Assembly: GCA_023436395.1 (NCBI GenBank)
Contig: JAEZJJ010000101.1
Coordinates: 1 to 14,958 of the forward strand
Reading direction: 5' to 3'
Length of the DNA: 14,958 nucleotides
Source of the DNA: Bacillota bacterium
GTDB lineage: Bacteria > Bacillota > Clostridia > Lachnospirales > Cellulosilyticaceae
Part shown: one piece after another, positions 6,680-14,532 of the stretch
Position numbering within the stretch: position 1 is the first letter of the stretch
How the letters are laid out: each line of letters begins with the position of its first letter
Program-made: the position numbers and the translations under genes
The notes under the pieces: generated by a model
Seen by the model: only the letters and a program-made list of their open reading frames with translations
Database searches by the model: none
What the model was told of the DNA's origin: nothing

Positions 6680-8395
6680 ATGAATTATTTCCCTTCAAAA
6701 CTAACAATAACTTGGATAAAAGAAAGCTACAAAAATGGGGAATTAGCGCCCTTAGAGTTAGCAGAAGAAATCGTTAAAAGAGCAGAGGCTAACAAGGAAA
6801 AAAATATTTGGATTGTCCCCCCTTCACTTGATATGATGCAAAGTTATATTAAAGCATTAAAAGATAAAAAGCAAAGCGACTATCCACTATGGGGGATCCC
6901 TTTTGCTATTAAGGACAATATTGATTTAGTAGGGGTTCAAACAACAGCAGCTTGTGAGGCATATGGTTATCTTCCTAAAGAAAGCGCTACTGTGGTACAA
7001 AAGCTTATTGATGCAGGAGCCATTCCAGTAGGTAAAACTAACTTAGACCAGTTTGCAACAGGACTTGTAGGCACTAGAAGTCCTTATGGAGAAGTACACA
7101 ATGCATTAAACCCAAATCTTATTAGTGGAGGCTCTAGTTCAGGCTCAGCAGTAGCAGTGGCTTTAGGGATGGTAGCTTTTTCACTTGGAACAGACACAGC
7201 AGGTTCAGGAAGAGTGCCTGCAGCCCTTAATGGTTTAGTTGGCTACAAGCCTTCACTAGGGGCATGGTCAACTAAGGGTGTTGCGCCTGCTTGTGCTAGC
7301 CTTGACTGTATGACTGTCTTTACCAATTCCCTTGAAGATGCAGAAATAGTTAATGAAGTAGCTAGAGGTTTTGATGAAACATGTGCATGGTCTAGAGTAT
7401 ATGACATGCTTTATAAGCAGCTCCCTAAAAAAATATGTTTAGCTAAAAATGGTGTTAGCTTTTATGGTCCCTTTAAAGTCGTTTATGAGAGAAAATGGGA
7501 AGAAGCTGTAAGGAGAATTAAAAGATTAGGTATAGAAGTAGAGTACATTGACTATACCATGTTTCAAAAAGCAGCATCTATTTTGTACGATGGACCATGG
7601 ATAGCTGAAAGATGGAAAGATCTTGGTGAGTTTGTAGACAGTCACTCAGAAGCAATCTTCCCAGTTACTAAGACCATACTAAAGTCTGGTAGTAAATCAG
7701 AGCATACAGCAGAAAGCTTATTTAAAGCTCTTCATGAATTACAGGACTATCGTATGAAAACCAAAAGACTACTTAAAGATGCGGTATTAATCATGCCAAC
7801 AGTAGGTGGTACGTTTACTAGAGAAGAGGTAAGAAATAATCCCATTGTAACCAATAGCCAAATGGGGCTTTATACCAATCATTGTAATCTTCTGGATCTT
7901 TGTGCGGTTTCAATCCCAACTAAGATGAAAGAAACAAAGTTACCCTTTGGTATTACAATATTTGGATTGGCAGATTTAGAAGGCCTTATATTAGGCGCGG
8001 CAAAAGCTTTTCTAGACTCAGAGACAATGAAGGTGGCAGTTTGTGGTCTGCACAAGAAAGGCTATCCATTAGAAAATCAGCTAATAGAATTAGGAGCGCA
8101 CTATTTAGAGAGCACACAGACGGCTGCCTTTTATAAGCTCTATTCACTAGATACAAAGCCAGTCAAACCAGGAATGTGTCATGTGGATGAAGGGGGAAAA
8201 GCGATTAAAGTAGATTTATATGGTATCTCCATTACTAAGCTTGGGGCCTTTATGCAAAACGTAAGTGAACCTTTAACCATGGGGACCATCACCCTAAAAG
8301 ATGGTGAAAAAGTAGTTGGTTTTCTTTGTGAAGACTATGCCACTAAAACTGCAAAGGATATTACTGCAGAAGGAAAATTTACACTTATTAAGTGA
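6680..8395 (+). CDS. atzF: Allophanate hydrolase (amidase signature family)
   Basis: This 571-residue cytoplasmic enzyme hydrolyses allophanate to ammonia and CO2, the last step of the guanidine/urea route. The amidase-signature triad is visible: Lys78 in WGIPFAIKDN, the cis-Ser within the Ser152-Ser154 run of SGGSSSGSA, and nucleophile Ser176 in TDTAGSGRVPA. The C-terminal 120 or so residues (from about KLYSLDTKPVKPGM to the end) match the extra C-terminal domain of AtzF and Dur1,2 enzymes. The length is close to the family norm, which separates it from GatA-type amidases. Its AAGGAG ribosome binding site lies inside the end of the carboxylase gene, and only 4 nt separate the two, suggesting coupled translation. 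Confidence 0.93.
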   Translation: MNYFPSKLTITWIKESYKNGELAPLELAEEIVKRAEANKEKNIWIVPPSLDMMQSYIKALKDKKQSDYPLWGIPFAIKDNIDLVGVQTTAACEAYGYLPKESATVVQKLIDAGAIPVGKTNLDQFATGLVGTRSPYGEVHNALNPNLISGGSSSGSAVAVALGMVAFSLGTDTAGSGRVPAALNGLVGYKPSLGAWSTKGVAPACASLDCMTVFTNSLEDAEIVNEVARGFDETCAWSRVYDMLYKQLPKKICLAKNGVSFYGPFKVVYERKWEEAVRRIKRLGIEVEYIDYTMFQKAASILYDGPWIAERWKDLGEFVDSHSEAIFPVTKTILKSGSKSEHTAESLFKALHELQDYRMKTKRLLKDAVLIMPTVGGTFTREEVRNNPIVTNSQMGLYTNHCNLLDLCAVSIPTKMKETKLPFGITIFGLADLEGLILGAAKAFLDSETMKVAVCGLHKKGYPLENQLIELGAHYLESTQTAAFYKLYSLDTKPVKPGMCHVDEGGKAIKVDLYGISITKLGAFMQNVSEPLTMGTITLKDGEKVVGFLCEDYATKTAKDITAEGKFTLIK

Positions 8396-8462
8396 GTGAT
8401 GTGATAGAGATGCAATGAGCTAGTAATAAGCAAGTCAAATAACAGGAAGGGTGAATGAGACT

Positions 8463-8789
8463 ATGAAAATGATTAAAGCAATTGTTAGACCAGAAAAAGT
8501 AGAAGACGTGTTAGATGTCTTAATGCAAAAAGGTTATTTAGCTGCAACAAGAATGAATGTATTAGGAAGAGGTAAACAAAAGGGCTTAAAGGTAGGAGAT
8601 ATCTACTATGATGAGATTCCAAAAGAGATGATTATGATTGTGGTGGAGGATGAAGATGAAGCAAAAGTAGAAAAAATTATAGCAGATGCAGCAAGAACGC
8701 CAAATGGCGGAACCTATGGAGATGGTAAGATTTTTGTAATAGAAGTAGAGAAGGTGGTTACAATTAGCAGCGGAAAAGAAGAGCTATAG
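8463..8789 (+). CDS. PII-family regulator, NifI1-like
   Basis: This 108-residue PII (GlnB-type) signalling protein would bind ATP/ADP and 2-oxoglutarate and control a partner protein by contact. The opening MKMIKAIVRPEKVEDVLDVL, the T-loop region GRGKQKGLKVGDIYYDEIPK (35-54) and the B-loop GGTYGDGKIF (82-91) are typical. The DIYYDEIPK T-loop and EDEDEAKV resemble NifI1 proteins of diazotrophic clostridia and methanogens more than GlnB or GlnK. The start at 8463 gives the conserved PII N-terminus and lies 11 nt after AGGAAGGG; an in-frame GTG at 8451 sits directly on that ribosome binding site and is unlikely. The NifI2-like gene follows 12 nt downstream. No nitrogenase gene is in the window. 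Confidence 0.9.
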   Translation: MKMIKAIVRPEKVEDVLDVLMQKGYLAATRMNVLGRGKQKGLKVGDIYYDEIPKEMIMIVVEDEDEAKVEKIIADAARTPNGGTYGDGKIFVIEVEKVVTISSGKEEL

Positions 8790-8801
8790 GGGGTAAGGCA
8801 A

Positions 8802-9146
8802 ATGAAAGAAGTGATGATTATTTTACGTCCAAAAATGTATTTTAAAACGAAAAAAGCTCTAGTTGAAGCCGGTTTTCATTCAATGACTGTTAAAGAGATT
8901 ATTGGAAGGGGCAAAAAACCAATTCAATATGATATGGATCAGGAGAATTGCGGCATTAAGCATCGTTTAGTGGCTAAGAGGCTTATTGAGATGTATGTAA
9001 GAGATGAAGATGTTGATTTTCTTATAGAAACGGTTATTAAAACTAATCAAACAAATCGTGCAGGAGATGGCAAGATTTTTGTACTACCAGTTAAGGAAGC
9101 TATCCGAATTAGAACGAATGAAAAGGGCAATGAGGCTGTTATCTAA
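8802..9146 (+). CDS. PII-family regulator, NifI2-like
   Basis: This 114-residue PII protein is paired with the preceding gene. MKEVMIILRPKMYFKTKKAL, IIGRGKKPIQYDMD (34-46), and especially NRAGDGKIFVLPVKEAIRIR (85-104) match NifI2-type proteins, whose B-loop is followed by VxPVxxAIRIR. The T-loop region (about 36-61) reads DMDQENCGIKHRLVAKRL and has no tyrosine at the GlnB uridylylation position, so covalent modification is unlikely. NifI1 and NifI2 act as a complex that inhibits nitrogenase when 2-oxoglutarate is low. Here the neighbours are a biotin carboxylase and a NitT-type ABC importer, so those are the likelier targets by inference. A GGGGGTAAGG stretch precedes the start. Confidence 0.88.
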   Translation: MKEVMIILRPKMYFKTKKALVEAGFHSMTVKEIIGRGKKPIQYDMDQENCGIKHRLVAKRLIEMYVRDEDVDFLIETVIKTNQTNRAGDGKIFVLPVKEAIRIRTNEKGNEAVI

Positions 9147-9203
9147 GGCTTGGGAACTGGGGATAACGAAAAAGTCATTTACAAGAATAAGGAGGACAAA
9201 TTT

Positions 9204-10265
9204 ATGAGAAAAAATTTAACGAGTTTAATAGTAGCAATAACAATAATGGGGACGATGCTTACAGTGACAGGATGTAATAGCCTAAGTCAAAAATCTAGTA
9301 ATGATACAAGTAGTACATCAGCTACTTTGGGGACTTCTAGCAGCGGAGAAAAGGGAACTAAAGAAAATCCATTTATCTTAGGGGTAAGTCCTATGTCAGG
9401 GTGGTATGGCTGGTATGGTATAGAAGGAACAGGCATTTTTGAAAAGAATGGAGTATCTGTAGAAATCAAATATTTTCCAGTCTATAGTGATTCACTTACA
9501 GCTTTTTATTCTAATCAAGTAGATGGTATTTGTATTGCGGCTTCTGATGCAATAGCACCACTTAATGAAGGTGTTGATTTTAAAATAGTTTTAGTAAATG
9601 ATAACTCTTCTGGTGCAGATGGTCTAGTTGTTCATGATGGCATTAGTAGTGTAAAAGATTTAAAAGGTAAAGCAGTTGCCACGGAGATTGGTACTTTAGA
9701 GCATATGTTTTTCCTAAAAATTTTAGAGGACAATGGCATGAGTATTAATGATGTCAACTTTGCTAATATGACTATTAATGATGCAGGTCCAGCATTTATA
9801 GCAGGTAGCATTGATGCAGCAGTATTATGGGAACCAACCTTATCAATGGCAGTTAATGCAGGTGGTAAGGTGCTTTATAGTACAGCTAGTGAGCCAGGTT
9901 TAATACCAGATACTTTAGCTATTAGGCAAGAGATTATCGATAACAATAGTGAGGTAGTTCAAAAAATTGTCCAATCTTGGTTTGATGGTGAGAAATTATT
10001 AGATACGAGAGAAGATGCATTTATTGAAGCGATTATTAAAGGTGCTGAGCTTGAAAAAGAAGATTATTTAGTAATGTTAGATGGGGTAACACTTTTTGAT
10101 AAAGTTATGAATGAGGAAACTTTTAAAGAAGGAACTAGCTATACTTCTCTTCCTTATACGTTGCAAAAATCAGCTGAATTCTTAAAAGCCACAGAAATGA
10201 TTGATAAAATACCGGAGGATGTAACAGCTATTTTAGATGATACTTTTATTAAGGGGGCAAACTAA
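9204..10265 (+). CDS. ABC transporter substrate-binding lipoprotein (NitT/TauT type, NMT1/SsuA-like)
   Basis: This 353-residue extracellular lipoprotein would capture a small nitrogen compound and deliver it to the following permease. The start at 9204 has AAGGAGG 8 nt upstream and a proper signal peptide: MRKN, a hydrophobic stretch (5-21), and a VTGC lipobox with Cys24. Upstream in-frame codons from TTG at 9150 would spoil the signal. A Ser/Thr/Gly-rich linker (about 27-54) precedes the binding fold, which opens LGVSPMSGWYGWYGIEGTGI and contains VKDLKGKAVATEIGT and GSIDAAVLWEPTLSMA, both typical of NMT1/SsuA/TauA proteins. Guanidine or a relative is the likely ligand from context. It lies 57 nt after the PII pair and overlaps the permease start by one base. 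Confidence 0.9.
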   Translation: MRKNLTSLIVAITIMGTMLTVTGCNSLSQKSSNDTSSTSATLGTSSSGEKGTKENPFILGVSPMSGWYGWYGIEGTGIFEKNGVSVEIKYFPVYSDSLTAFYSNQVDGICIAASDAIAPLNEGVDFKIVLVNDNSSGADGLVVHDGISSVKDLKGKAVATEIGTLEHMFFLKILEDNGMSINDVNFANMTINDAGPAFIAGSIDAAVLWEPTLSMAVNAGGKVLYSTASEPGLIPDTLAIRQEIIDNNSEVVQKIVQSWFDGEKLLDTREDAFIEAIIKGAELEKEDYLVMLDGVTLFDKVMNEETFKEGTSYTSLPYTLQKSAEFLKATEMIDKIPEDVTAILDDTFIKGAN

Positions 10266-11041
10266 TGATTAAAATTAAAATCAGAAAAGATATTGGCAAA
10301 AGTAAATACACCACTTTTGCTATTGCTTCTTTTATAGTTGTTATTGCCTTATGGAGTATATTAAGCTATTTAGGCATGGTAGAATCCATTTTCTTGCCAA
10401 CGCCTACAAAGGTCATTCATTACATTATTTCTTCTGTAGCAGATGGCTCCTTGTGGGCTAACATGAGCATTAGTGCTTATCGTATTACACTAGGGTTTGC
10501 ATTTGCTGTTATCTTAGGTGTTCCTTTTGGTATATTAGCAGGAACCTTTAAAAAAGCAGAGGCTATTGTTAGGCCTTTATCAGAATTTATACGTTATATG
10601 CCTGTTCCAGCTTTTGTACCACTTATTATGGTATGGATTGGGATAGGTGAATCAGCAAAAATTGCCATCATCTTTATTGGTACTTTTTTTCAATTAGTAC
10701 TAATGATAGCGGATGATGTGAAGTCTGTACCAGACGATCTTATTAATGCAAGTTATACACTAGGAGCAAATACTAATAAGACAATTTTCACAATTCTAAT
10801 CCCAGCAATGCTACCAAGGATGATGGAAACCCTTCGTATGATGATAGGCTGGGCTTGGACATATTTAGTGAGCGCAGAACTAGTTGCAGCTAATAGTGGT
10901 CTTGGATTTACCATCCTTAAATCACAGCGTTTTATAAAAACGGATGCTATTTTTGGAGGTATTATTGTCATTGGTCTGTTAGGTCTTATCACAGATCGTA
11001 TATTTGCCTATATAAATAAAAGATTATTTCATTGGGCATAA
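10265..11041 (+). CDS. ABC transporter permease (NitT/TauT type)
   Basis: This 258-residue inner-membrane permease has about six predicted membrane segments, the first near residues 16-38. The EAA-type coupling loop that contacts the ATPase is SVPDDLINASYTLGANTNKT followed by IFTILIPAMLPRM, with the conserved ASYTLGA and the later I-P pair. Its best matches in kind are SsuC/TauC-like permeases of the NitT/TauT group. The start ATG overlaps the stop of the binding-protein gene (TAATG), indicating translational coupling, with AAGGGGG just upstream. It would form a homodimer with the ATPase of the next gene. Confidence 0.9.
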   Translation: MIKIKIRKDIGKSKYTTFAIASFIVVIALWSILSYLGMVESIFLPTPTKVIHYIISSVADGSLWANMSISAYRITLGFAFAVILGVPFGILAGTFKKAEAIVRPLSEFIRYMPVPAFVPLIMVWIGIGESAKIAIIFIGTFFQLVLMIADDVKSVPDDLINASYTLGANTNKTIFTILIPAMLPRMMETLRMMIGWAWTYLVSAELVAANSGLGFTILKSQRFIKTDAIFGGIIVIGLLGLITDRIFAYINKRLFHWA

Positions 11042-11053
11042 GGAGGGAGAAGA

Positions 11054-11887
11054 ATGGGTTTATTTCAATTATCAAAGAAAAAAATACTTCCGCAGCAAAA
11101 CAGCCATATAGAAGCAAACTTAGCAAATAGTAAAATATATGTGAAAGACGTCAATAAGACCTACCATTCTGTTAAAGGTGATATTGTAGCCATGGAGAAT
11201 GTTAATATTAATGTATTAGAAAATGAATTTATCTCAATTGTGGGTCCATCTGGATGTGGCAAATCTACACTTTTACGTATGATAGGCGGACTTGATGAAG
11301 CGACTTCAGGGAAAATTGTGATTAAAGATAGAGATATTATAGGACCAGGTGCAGATCGCGGTATGGTATTTCAGACCTATACTTTATTTCCGTGGATGAC
11401 AGTAAGTGATAATATTAAATATGGGCTAAAGCTAAAAAAGATGCCTATAGAAGAACAAGAGAAAATCGTAGATAAATACTTAAAGATTATTAAACTGGAA
11501 AAGTTCAAAAACAGTTATCCAAAGGAACTTTCAGGAGGAATGAAACAAAGAGTAGCTATTGCTAGGGCCTTGGCTAATAGCCCAGATGTTTTATTAATGG
11601 ATGAACCTTTTAGCGCATTAGATCCACAGACAAAAGCGGATATGCAGCTTTTAATGCGACAAATCTGGCAAGTGGAAAAACCAACAGTTATTTTTGTAAC
11701 TCATGATATAGAAGAAGCAGTTTTCCTCTCCACTAAAATTTTTATTATGACCTCAAGGCCAGGAACCATTAAAAAAGAAGTACCAGTTTTCTTACCTTAT
11801 GAAAGAACATTAGATTTAAAAGACATACAGCAATTTATTACAATTAGAAAAGAAGTAAATGGATTAATTGAACATACAGATATTTAA
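11054..11887 (+). CDS. ABC transporter ATP-binding protein (NitT/TauT type)
   Basis: This 277-residue ATPase powers the importer. Walker A GPSGCGKST (64-72), a Q-loop at about 107 (VFQTYTLFPW), signature LSGGMKQR (159-166), Walker B VLLMDEP (179-185), D-loop SALD (187-190) and switch His217 (VTHD) are all intact. The ALFPW-like segment TLFPWMTV is characteristic of the nitrate/sulfonate/taurine group. An extra polar N-terminus of about 28 residues precedes the nucleotide-binding domain. No NrtC-like C-terminal regulatory domain is present. AAGGAGGG lies before the start, 12 nt after the permease. It is the last gene of the operon, followed by a terminator. Confidence 0.93.
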   Translation: MGLFQLSKKKILPQQNSHIEANLANSKIYVKDVNKTYHSVKGDIVAMENVNINVLENEFISIVGPSGCGKSTLLRMIGGLDEATSGKIVIKDRDIIGPGADRGMVFQTYTLFPWMTVSDNIKYGLKLKKMPIEEQEKIVDKYLKIIKLEKFKNSYPKELSGGMKQRVAIARALANSPDVLLMDEPFSALDPQTKADMQLLMRQIWQVEKPTVIFVTHDIEEAVFLSTKIFIMTSRPGTIKKEVPVFLPYERTLDLKDIQQFITIRKEVNGLIEHTDI

Positions 11888-11899
11888 ATAGGAAACATT

Positions 11900-11950
11900 A
11901 AAACATGTCCTTCAACGGCTAATATATACCTAATGAAGACATGTTTTTAT
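11900..11950 (+). terminator. Terminator of the guanidine/urea operon
   Basis: AAAACATGTCCTTCA (11900-11914) pairs with TGAAGACATGTTTT (11934-11947), with one bulged C in the 5' arm and a 19-nt loop, followed by T/A. The A-run and T-run on either side mean it may act in both directions. It lies 12 nt after the ATPase stop. Confidence 0.8.
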
Positions 11951-12112
11951 ATTTAAGCTCGTTTGTGAAATAAGCAGAGGAAAAATAAAACTTTTAAATA
12001 GTGATTTAGCAGTACGTTATGAATATTGTGCTGATATAGCACATAGGAAGTATTTAGAAAATACTAGATATATAGTACAATGATTTTGAATTTAATTTTT
12101 AAATAAAAAAGT

Positions 12113-12140
12113 TTGATAATTAAGGGAGTAGATTTATAAT
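12113..12140 (+). promoter_or_regulatory. Sigma-70-type promoter of a small transcription unit
   Basis: TTGATA (12113-12118), a 16-nt spacer and perfect TATAAT (12135-12140) are present. The predicted start near 12147 gives about a 74-nt leader before the 10-codon ORF. Transcription would end at 12308 or 12369, making an RNA of roughly 160-220 nt. Confidence 0.55.
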
Positions 12141-12220
12141 AAGCATATAAGAAGTGATATTACTTAAAATATTATCATCTTATAGTAGATTAATAGATTT
12201 TCAAAAGGAGTTGATGAATT

Positions 12221-12253
12221 ATGAAAAACTTAGATATGGTGATTTTAGAATAA
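12221..12253 (+). CDS. Possible 10-residue peptide ORF
   Basis: ATG at 12221 lies 10 nt after AAAGGAG (12204-12210) and encodes MKNLDMVILE then stop. An overlapping ATG at 12214 would give a 14-residue product, but with a spacing of only 3 nt. The promoter, ribosome binding site and downstream hairpins argue that the region is expressed. It may be a short peptide gene, a leader peptide, or the stub of a decayed gene. No known family is recognisable at this length. Confidence 0.3.
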   Translation: MKNLDMVILE

Positions 12254-12259
12254 TTTAAT

Positions 12260-12308
12260 AAGGGAGTATACAAAGGCTTATTTTGTATGCTCAAAAATAA
12301 CCCCTTTT
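12260..12308 (+). terminator. Compound hairpin after the small ORF
   Basis: GAGTATACAAA (12264-12274) pairs with TTTGTATGCTC (12282-12292), 11 bp with one G-T wobble. An outer AAGG (12260-12263) can pair with CCTT (12303-12306), followed by a short T-run. It could end the small transcript. The T-run is weak and an internal bulge separates the two stems, so termination is uncertain. Confidence 0.4.
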
Positions 12309-12345
12309 GTAAATTCTGTTTATTATATATGCTAAAAAAAAACAG

Positions 12346-12369
12346 ACTTGCCAATGGGCAAGTTTTTTT
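12346..12369 (+). terminator. Strong intrinsic terminator upstream of the GNAT genes
   Basis: ACTTGCC (12346-12352) pairs perfectly with GGCAAGT (12357-12363) around an AATG loop, with seven T. An A-rich run upstream (12334-12342) would give it a T-run on the other strand too. It isolates the acetyltransferase pair from upstream transcription. Confidence 0.85.
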
Positions 12370-12434
12370 GTGCCCAATTTTAGGGGTTAGGGTATAAAGA
12401 AAATCAAAAAATGTAAAGAAAAGAGATGTAATCT

Positions 12435-13427
12435 ATGTTAGAATTTAAAAATTTAGAAGAGCAATATATTAAAGAAGCATGTAAACTAGCTCAGGAAGAA
12501 TATCGAGTTGCATGTAGAAAAAATGATGAATTAATACCATATGACTTTGAAATAGAACTACAAGAAATGATTACTGAATTATTTCAAAATGGACAGGGGA
12601 AGGTTGCGTTACAACAAGGAAGTGTAATAGGATACATTGCATTTTGGGGGCCTTGGGAAGGTTGTTTTGGAAATGTAAAAGGGGTATTCTCACCTTTAGG
12701 TGGTAGTGCATTTGGCGGTCAAGATAGAGGCAAATTAGCATCTAGGCTTTTTCAAGAGGTAGCAAAAGATTTAGCAAAAGATAATGTATTCTCACTTGCT
12801 TTAAGTAGGTATGCAGAAGATGAGAAAATAGGAAAGGCATTTGTAATGAATGGCTTTGGTATAAGATGTACTGATGCAATTATGAAGTTAAGTGAAAGAA
12901 GTATGATAAGTGAAAAGGATAATGAATTGATTTTTAGAGTAGCACAGGTAGAAGATGCTGAGGAAGTGAGTATGTTTAAGCGTGGATTAGTGAGACATTT
13001 GTGTAAGTCCCCTACCTTCTTCCCTACTAATATTAAAGATTACTCTATTCATGTAAGTACAACTGATTTGCAACGAATATTTGTAGTGAAAGATAAGCAA
13101 AAAGTAATAGGTTATATACAAATAGTAGATGAGGCGGAAACCTTTATTACGACACATGAAGAAATAGTTAATATCTGTGGTATGTTTATACTTCCAGAAT
13201 ATAGAGGTATGGGGATTGCTCAGCAATTATTGGAGTATGTATGTAAGAGTGTGGAGGATTCGGGAAAGAAATATTTAGGAGTAGACTGTGAGACCCTTAA
13301 TCCAAATGCATTAAGTTTTTGGGGAAAGTACTTTAAAAAATATACTTATAGTTACATTAGGAGAATTGATGAACGCATACAAGGATATGAAGAATACATA
13401 GATGAGATTTGGAAGGTGAATGAATAA
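12435..13427 (+). CDS. GNAT-family N-acetyltransferase, likely two GNAT domains
   Basis: This 330-residue protein has a C-terminal GNAT domain with the acetyl-CoA binding motif A (MFILPEYRGMGIAQQLLEYV, about 254-273) and the following NPNALSFWGKYFKK segment typical of motif B. The N-terminal half (about 1-155) also looks GNAT-like, with GKVALQQGSVIGYIAFW and an AFVMNGFGIRCTDAIMKL ending, but its CoA loop is poorly conserved. This would make it a tandem-GNAT protein. The acceptor substrate cannot be told from the sequence. The ribosome binding site (AAGAGATG) is weak. The stop overlaps the start of the next GNAT gene by one base. Confidence 0.8.
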   Translation: MLEFKNLEEQYIKEACKLAQEEYRVACRKNDELIPYDFEIELQEMITELFQNGQGKVALQQGSVIGYIAFWGPWEGCFGNVKGVFSPLGGSAFGGQDRGKLASRLFQEVAKDLAKDNVFSLALSRYAEDEKIGKAFVMNGFGIRCTDAIMKLSERSMISEKDNELIFRVAQVEDAEEVSMFKRGLVRHLCKSPTFFPTNIKDYSIHVSTTDLQRIFVVKDKQKVIGYIQIVDEAETFITTHEEIVNICGMFILPEYRGMGIAQQLLEYVCKSVEDSGKKYLGVDCETLNPNALSFWGKYFKKYTYSYIRRIDERIQGYEEYIDEIWKVNE

Positions 13428-14302
13428 TGATGATTAGAGAATTTAAGGAGAGAGATTTAGAATTTGTGGAAGAAAGAAATTTTATTTTAGCATTACAGAT
13501 ACAATACTGTGGAGATTTTGATAGGGCAAGGAGTTTTACAGTTATAGATGATGCAGAAAATATATTGGGAGTAGGGACAATATCTTATCATGAGAGCTTT
13601 AAAGATAAGCGTAGAAAAAATAAACATAAACTCTTATTTGATTACTGCACAATAGAAGAAAATGAAGATATCCTAAGGTTACTATTAGGTCAAGCTAAAA
13701 GAAGAGTACAACAATTAGAAGAAGTGACTTCTAAAAAGATATGTCTTATGAGTTTTATAGAGGCAGATGATATAAATGAAATACAGAAGTTCTTAAAAGA
13801 ACAATTTTACATAGGACGATGTATTCCTATACTTAAGTATAAATTAAAAAATAAAAGAGTGCATTATGAGTTACCAGAAGATATTCAAATAGATGAATTA
13901 GACAAAACCAATATAGAAAAGGTAGAAGAATATATTGCTGCTACAGGGCAAGCGAATGAAGGAGTAGCAGATAGTATTAATCAATTTATGTTTAGAGCAA
14001 ATGATGAGAATTTTAAGACCTATTATGCGACTGATGGGAAAAAAATAATAGGAGGAGTTTCTATTTGGCATATAGGAGAAGAAAGAGGTGCAACAGAAAA
14101 TATATTTACTATTCCTGAATATAGAAGAAAGCATATTGCCTCAGAATTAATAAATATAGCTTTTGATAAATTACAAAAAGACGGAAAAAAGATAGCAACA
14201 TTGACTGTAATAGGTGATAACAAGTCAGCCATGCAACTCTATCAAAAAATAGGTTATGAATTAATGGGTTATTTTATTGAAGTACATTGGGATGCAAATT
14301 AA
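13427..14302 (+). CDS. GNAT-family N-acetyltransferase
   Basis: This 291-residue protein carries a C-terminal GNAT domain: GKKIIGGVSIWHIGEERGAT, then IFTIPEYRRKHIASELINIA (motif A, with RRKHIA in place of the usual RGxGIG/A), then GDNKSAMQLYQKIGYELMGY. The altered CoA loop is a little degenerate, but the fold signature is clear. Residues 1 to about 140 are divergent and could be a second, degenerate GNAT domain. The ATG overlaps the previous stop (TAATG), so the two are co-translated and may form a complex or act on related substrates. Their roles are unknown. Confidence 0.78.
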   Translation: MMIREFKERDLEFVEERNFILALQIQYCGDFDRARSFTVIDDAENILGVGTISYHESFKDKRRKNKHKLLFDYCTIEENEDILRLLLGQAKRRVQQLEEVTSKKICLMSFIEADDINEIQKFLKEQFYIGRCIPILKYKLKNKRVHYELPEDIQIDELDKTNIEKVEEYIAATGQANEGVADSINQFMFRANDENFKTYYATDGKKIIGGVSIWHIGEERGATENIFTIPEYRRKHIASELINIAFDKLQKDGKKIATLTVIGDNKSAMQLYQKIGYELMGYFIEVHWDAN

Positions 14303-14352
14303 AAAGCTAATAGAGAAAGTTTTGATAAGTGAAAAGTAAATAAAGGCTAAAA

Positions 14353-14400
14353 GGGGATGGAGTAAAATGATGAAAAATTATGCCCCATCCCTAATAATTT
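14353..14400 (+). terminator. Weak terminator candidate after the GNAT pair
   Basis: GGGGATGG (14353-14360) pairs with CCATCCCT (14385-14392), 8 bp with one wobble and a 24-nt loop. What follows is AATAATTT rather than a clean T-run, so termination here is uncertain. Confidence 0.4.
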
Positions 14401-14496
14401 AGAGGATAAGAATTTATATAAATAAGGAAGGAAGTACAATTTAGTAAGGAGAAGATAGATTAAAAGTATAATTTAAAAATAAATATAGAAAAGGTG

Positions 14497-14525
14497 TTGA
14501 CTTATGTAATGTAATAGTGTAAACT
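14497..14525 (+). promoter_or_regulatory. rRNA-type promoter driving the 23S gene
   Basis: TTGACT (14497-14502), a 17-nt spacer and TAAACT (14520-14525) are preceded by an AT-rich stretch (14461-14493) like the UP element of rRNA promoters. The predicted start is near 14532, giving a leader of about 400 nt to the 23S. This position, with no 16S in between, implies independent transcription of the 23S. Confidence 0.65.
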
Positions 14526-14532
14526 TATACAA

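Larger units (their letters stand above)
11888..12434 (+). other. 547-nt intergenic interval after the ABC transporter
   Basis: This AT-rich stretch holds, in order, the operon terminator (11900-11950), a clear promoter (12113-12140), a possible 10-codon ORF (12221-12253), a compound hairpin (12260-12308) and a strong terminator (12346-12369). Bases 11951-12110 show no supported element. The arrangement suggests a short independent transcription unit between the transporter and the acetyltransferase genes. Confidence 0.6.

Noticed and set aside
8451..8462. GTG start for the first PII gene
   Set aside because: It sits directly on the ribosome binding site. The ATG at 8463 gives the conserved PII N-terminus.
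9150..9203. TTG start for the binding-protein gene
   Set aside because: It would put 18 charged residues before the signal peptide. The ATG at 9204 has an ideal ribosome binding site.
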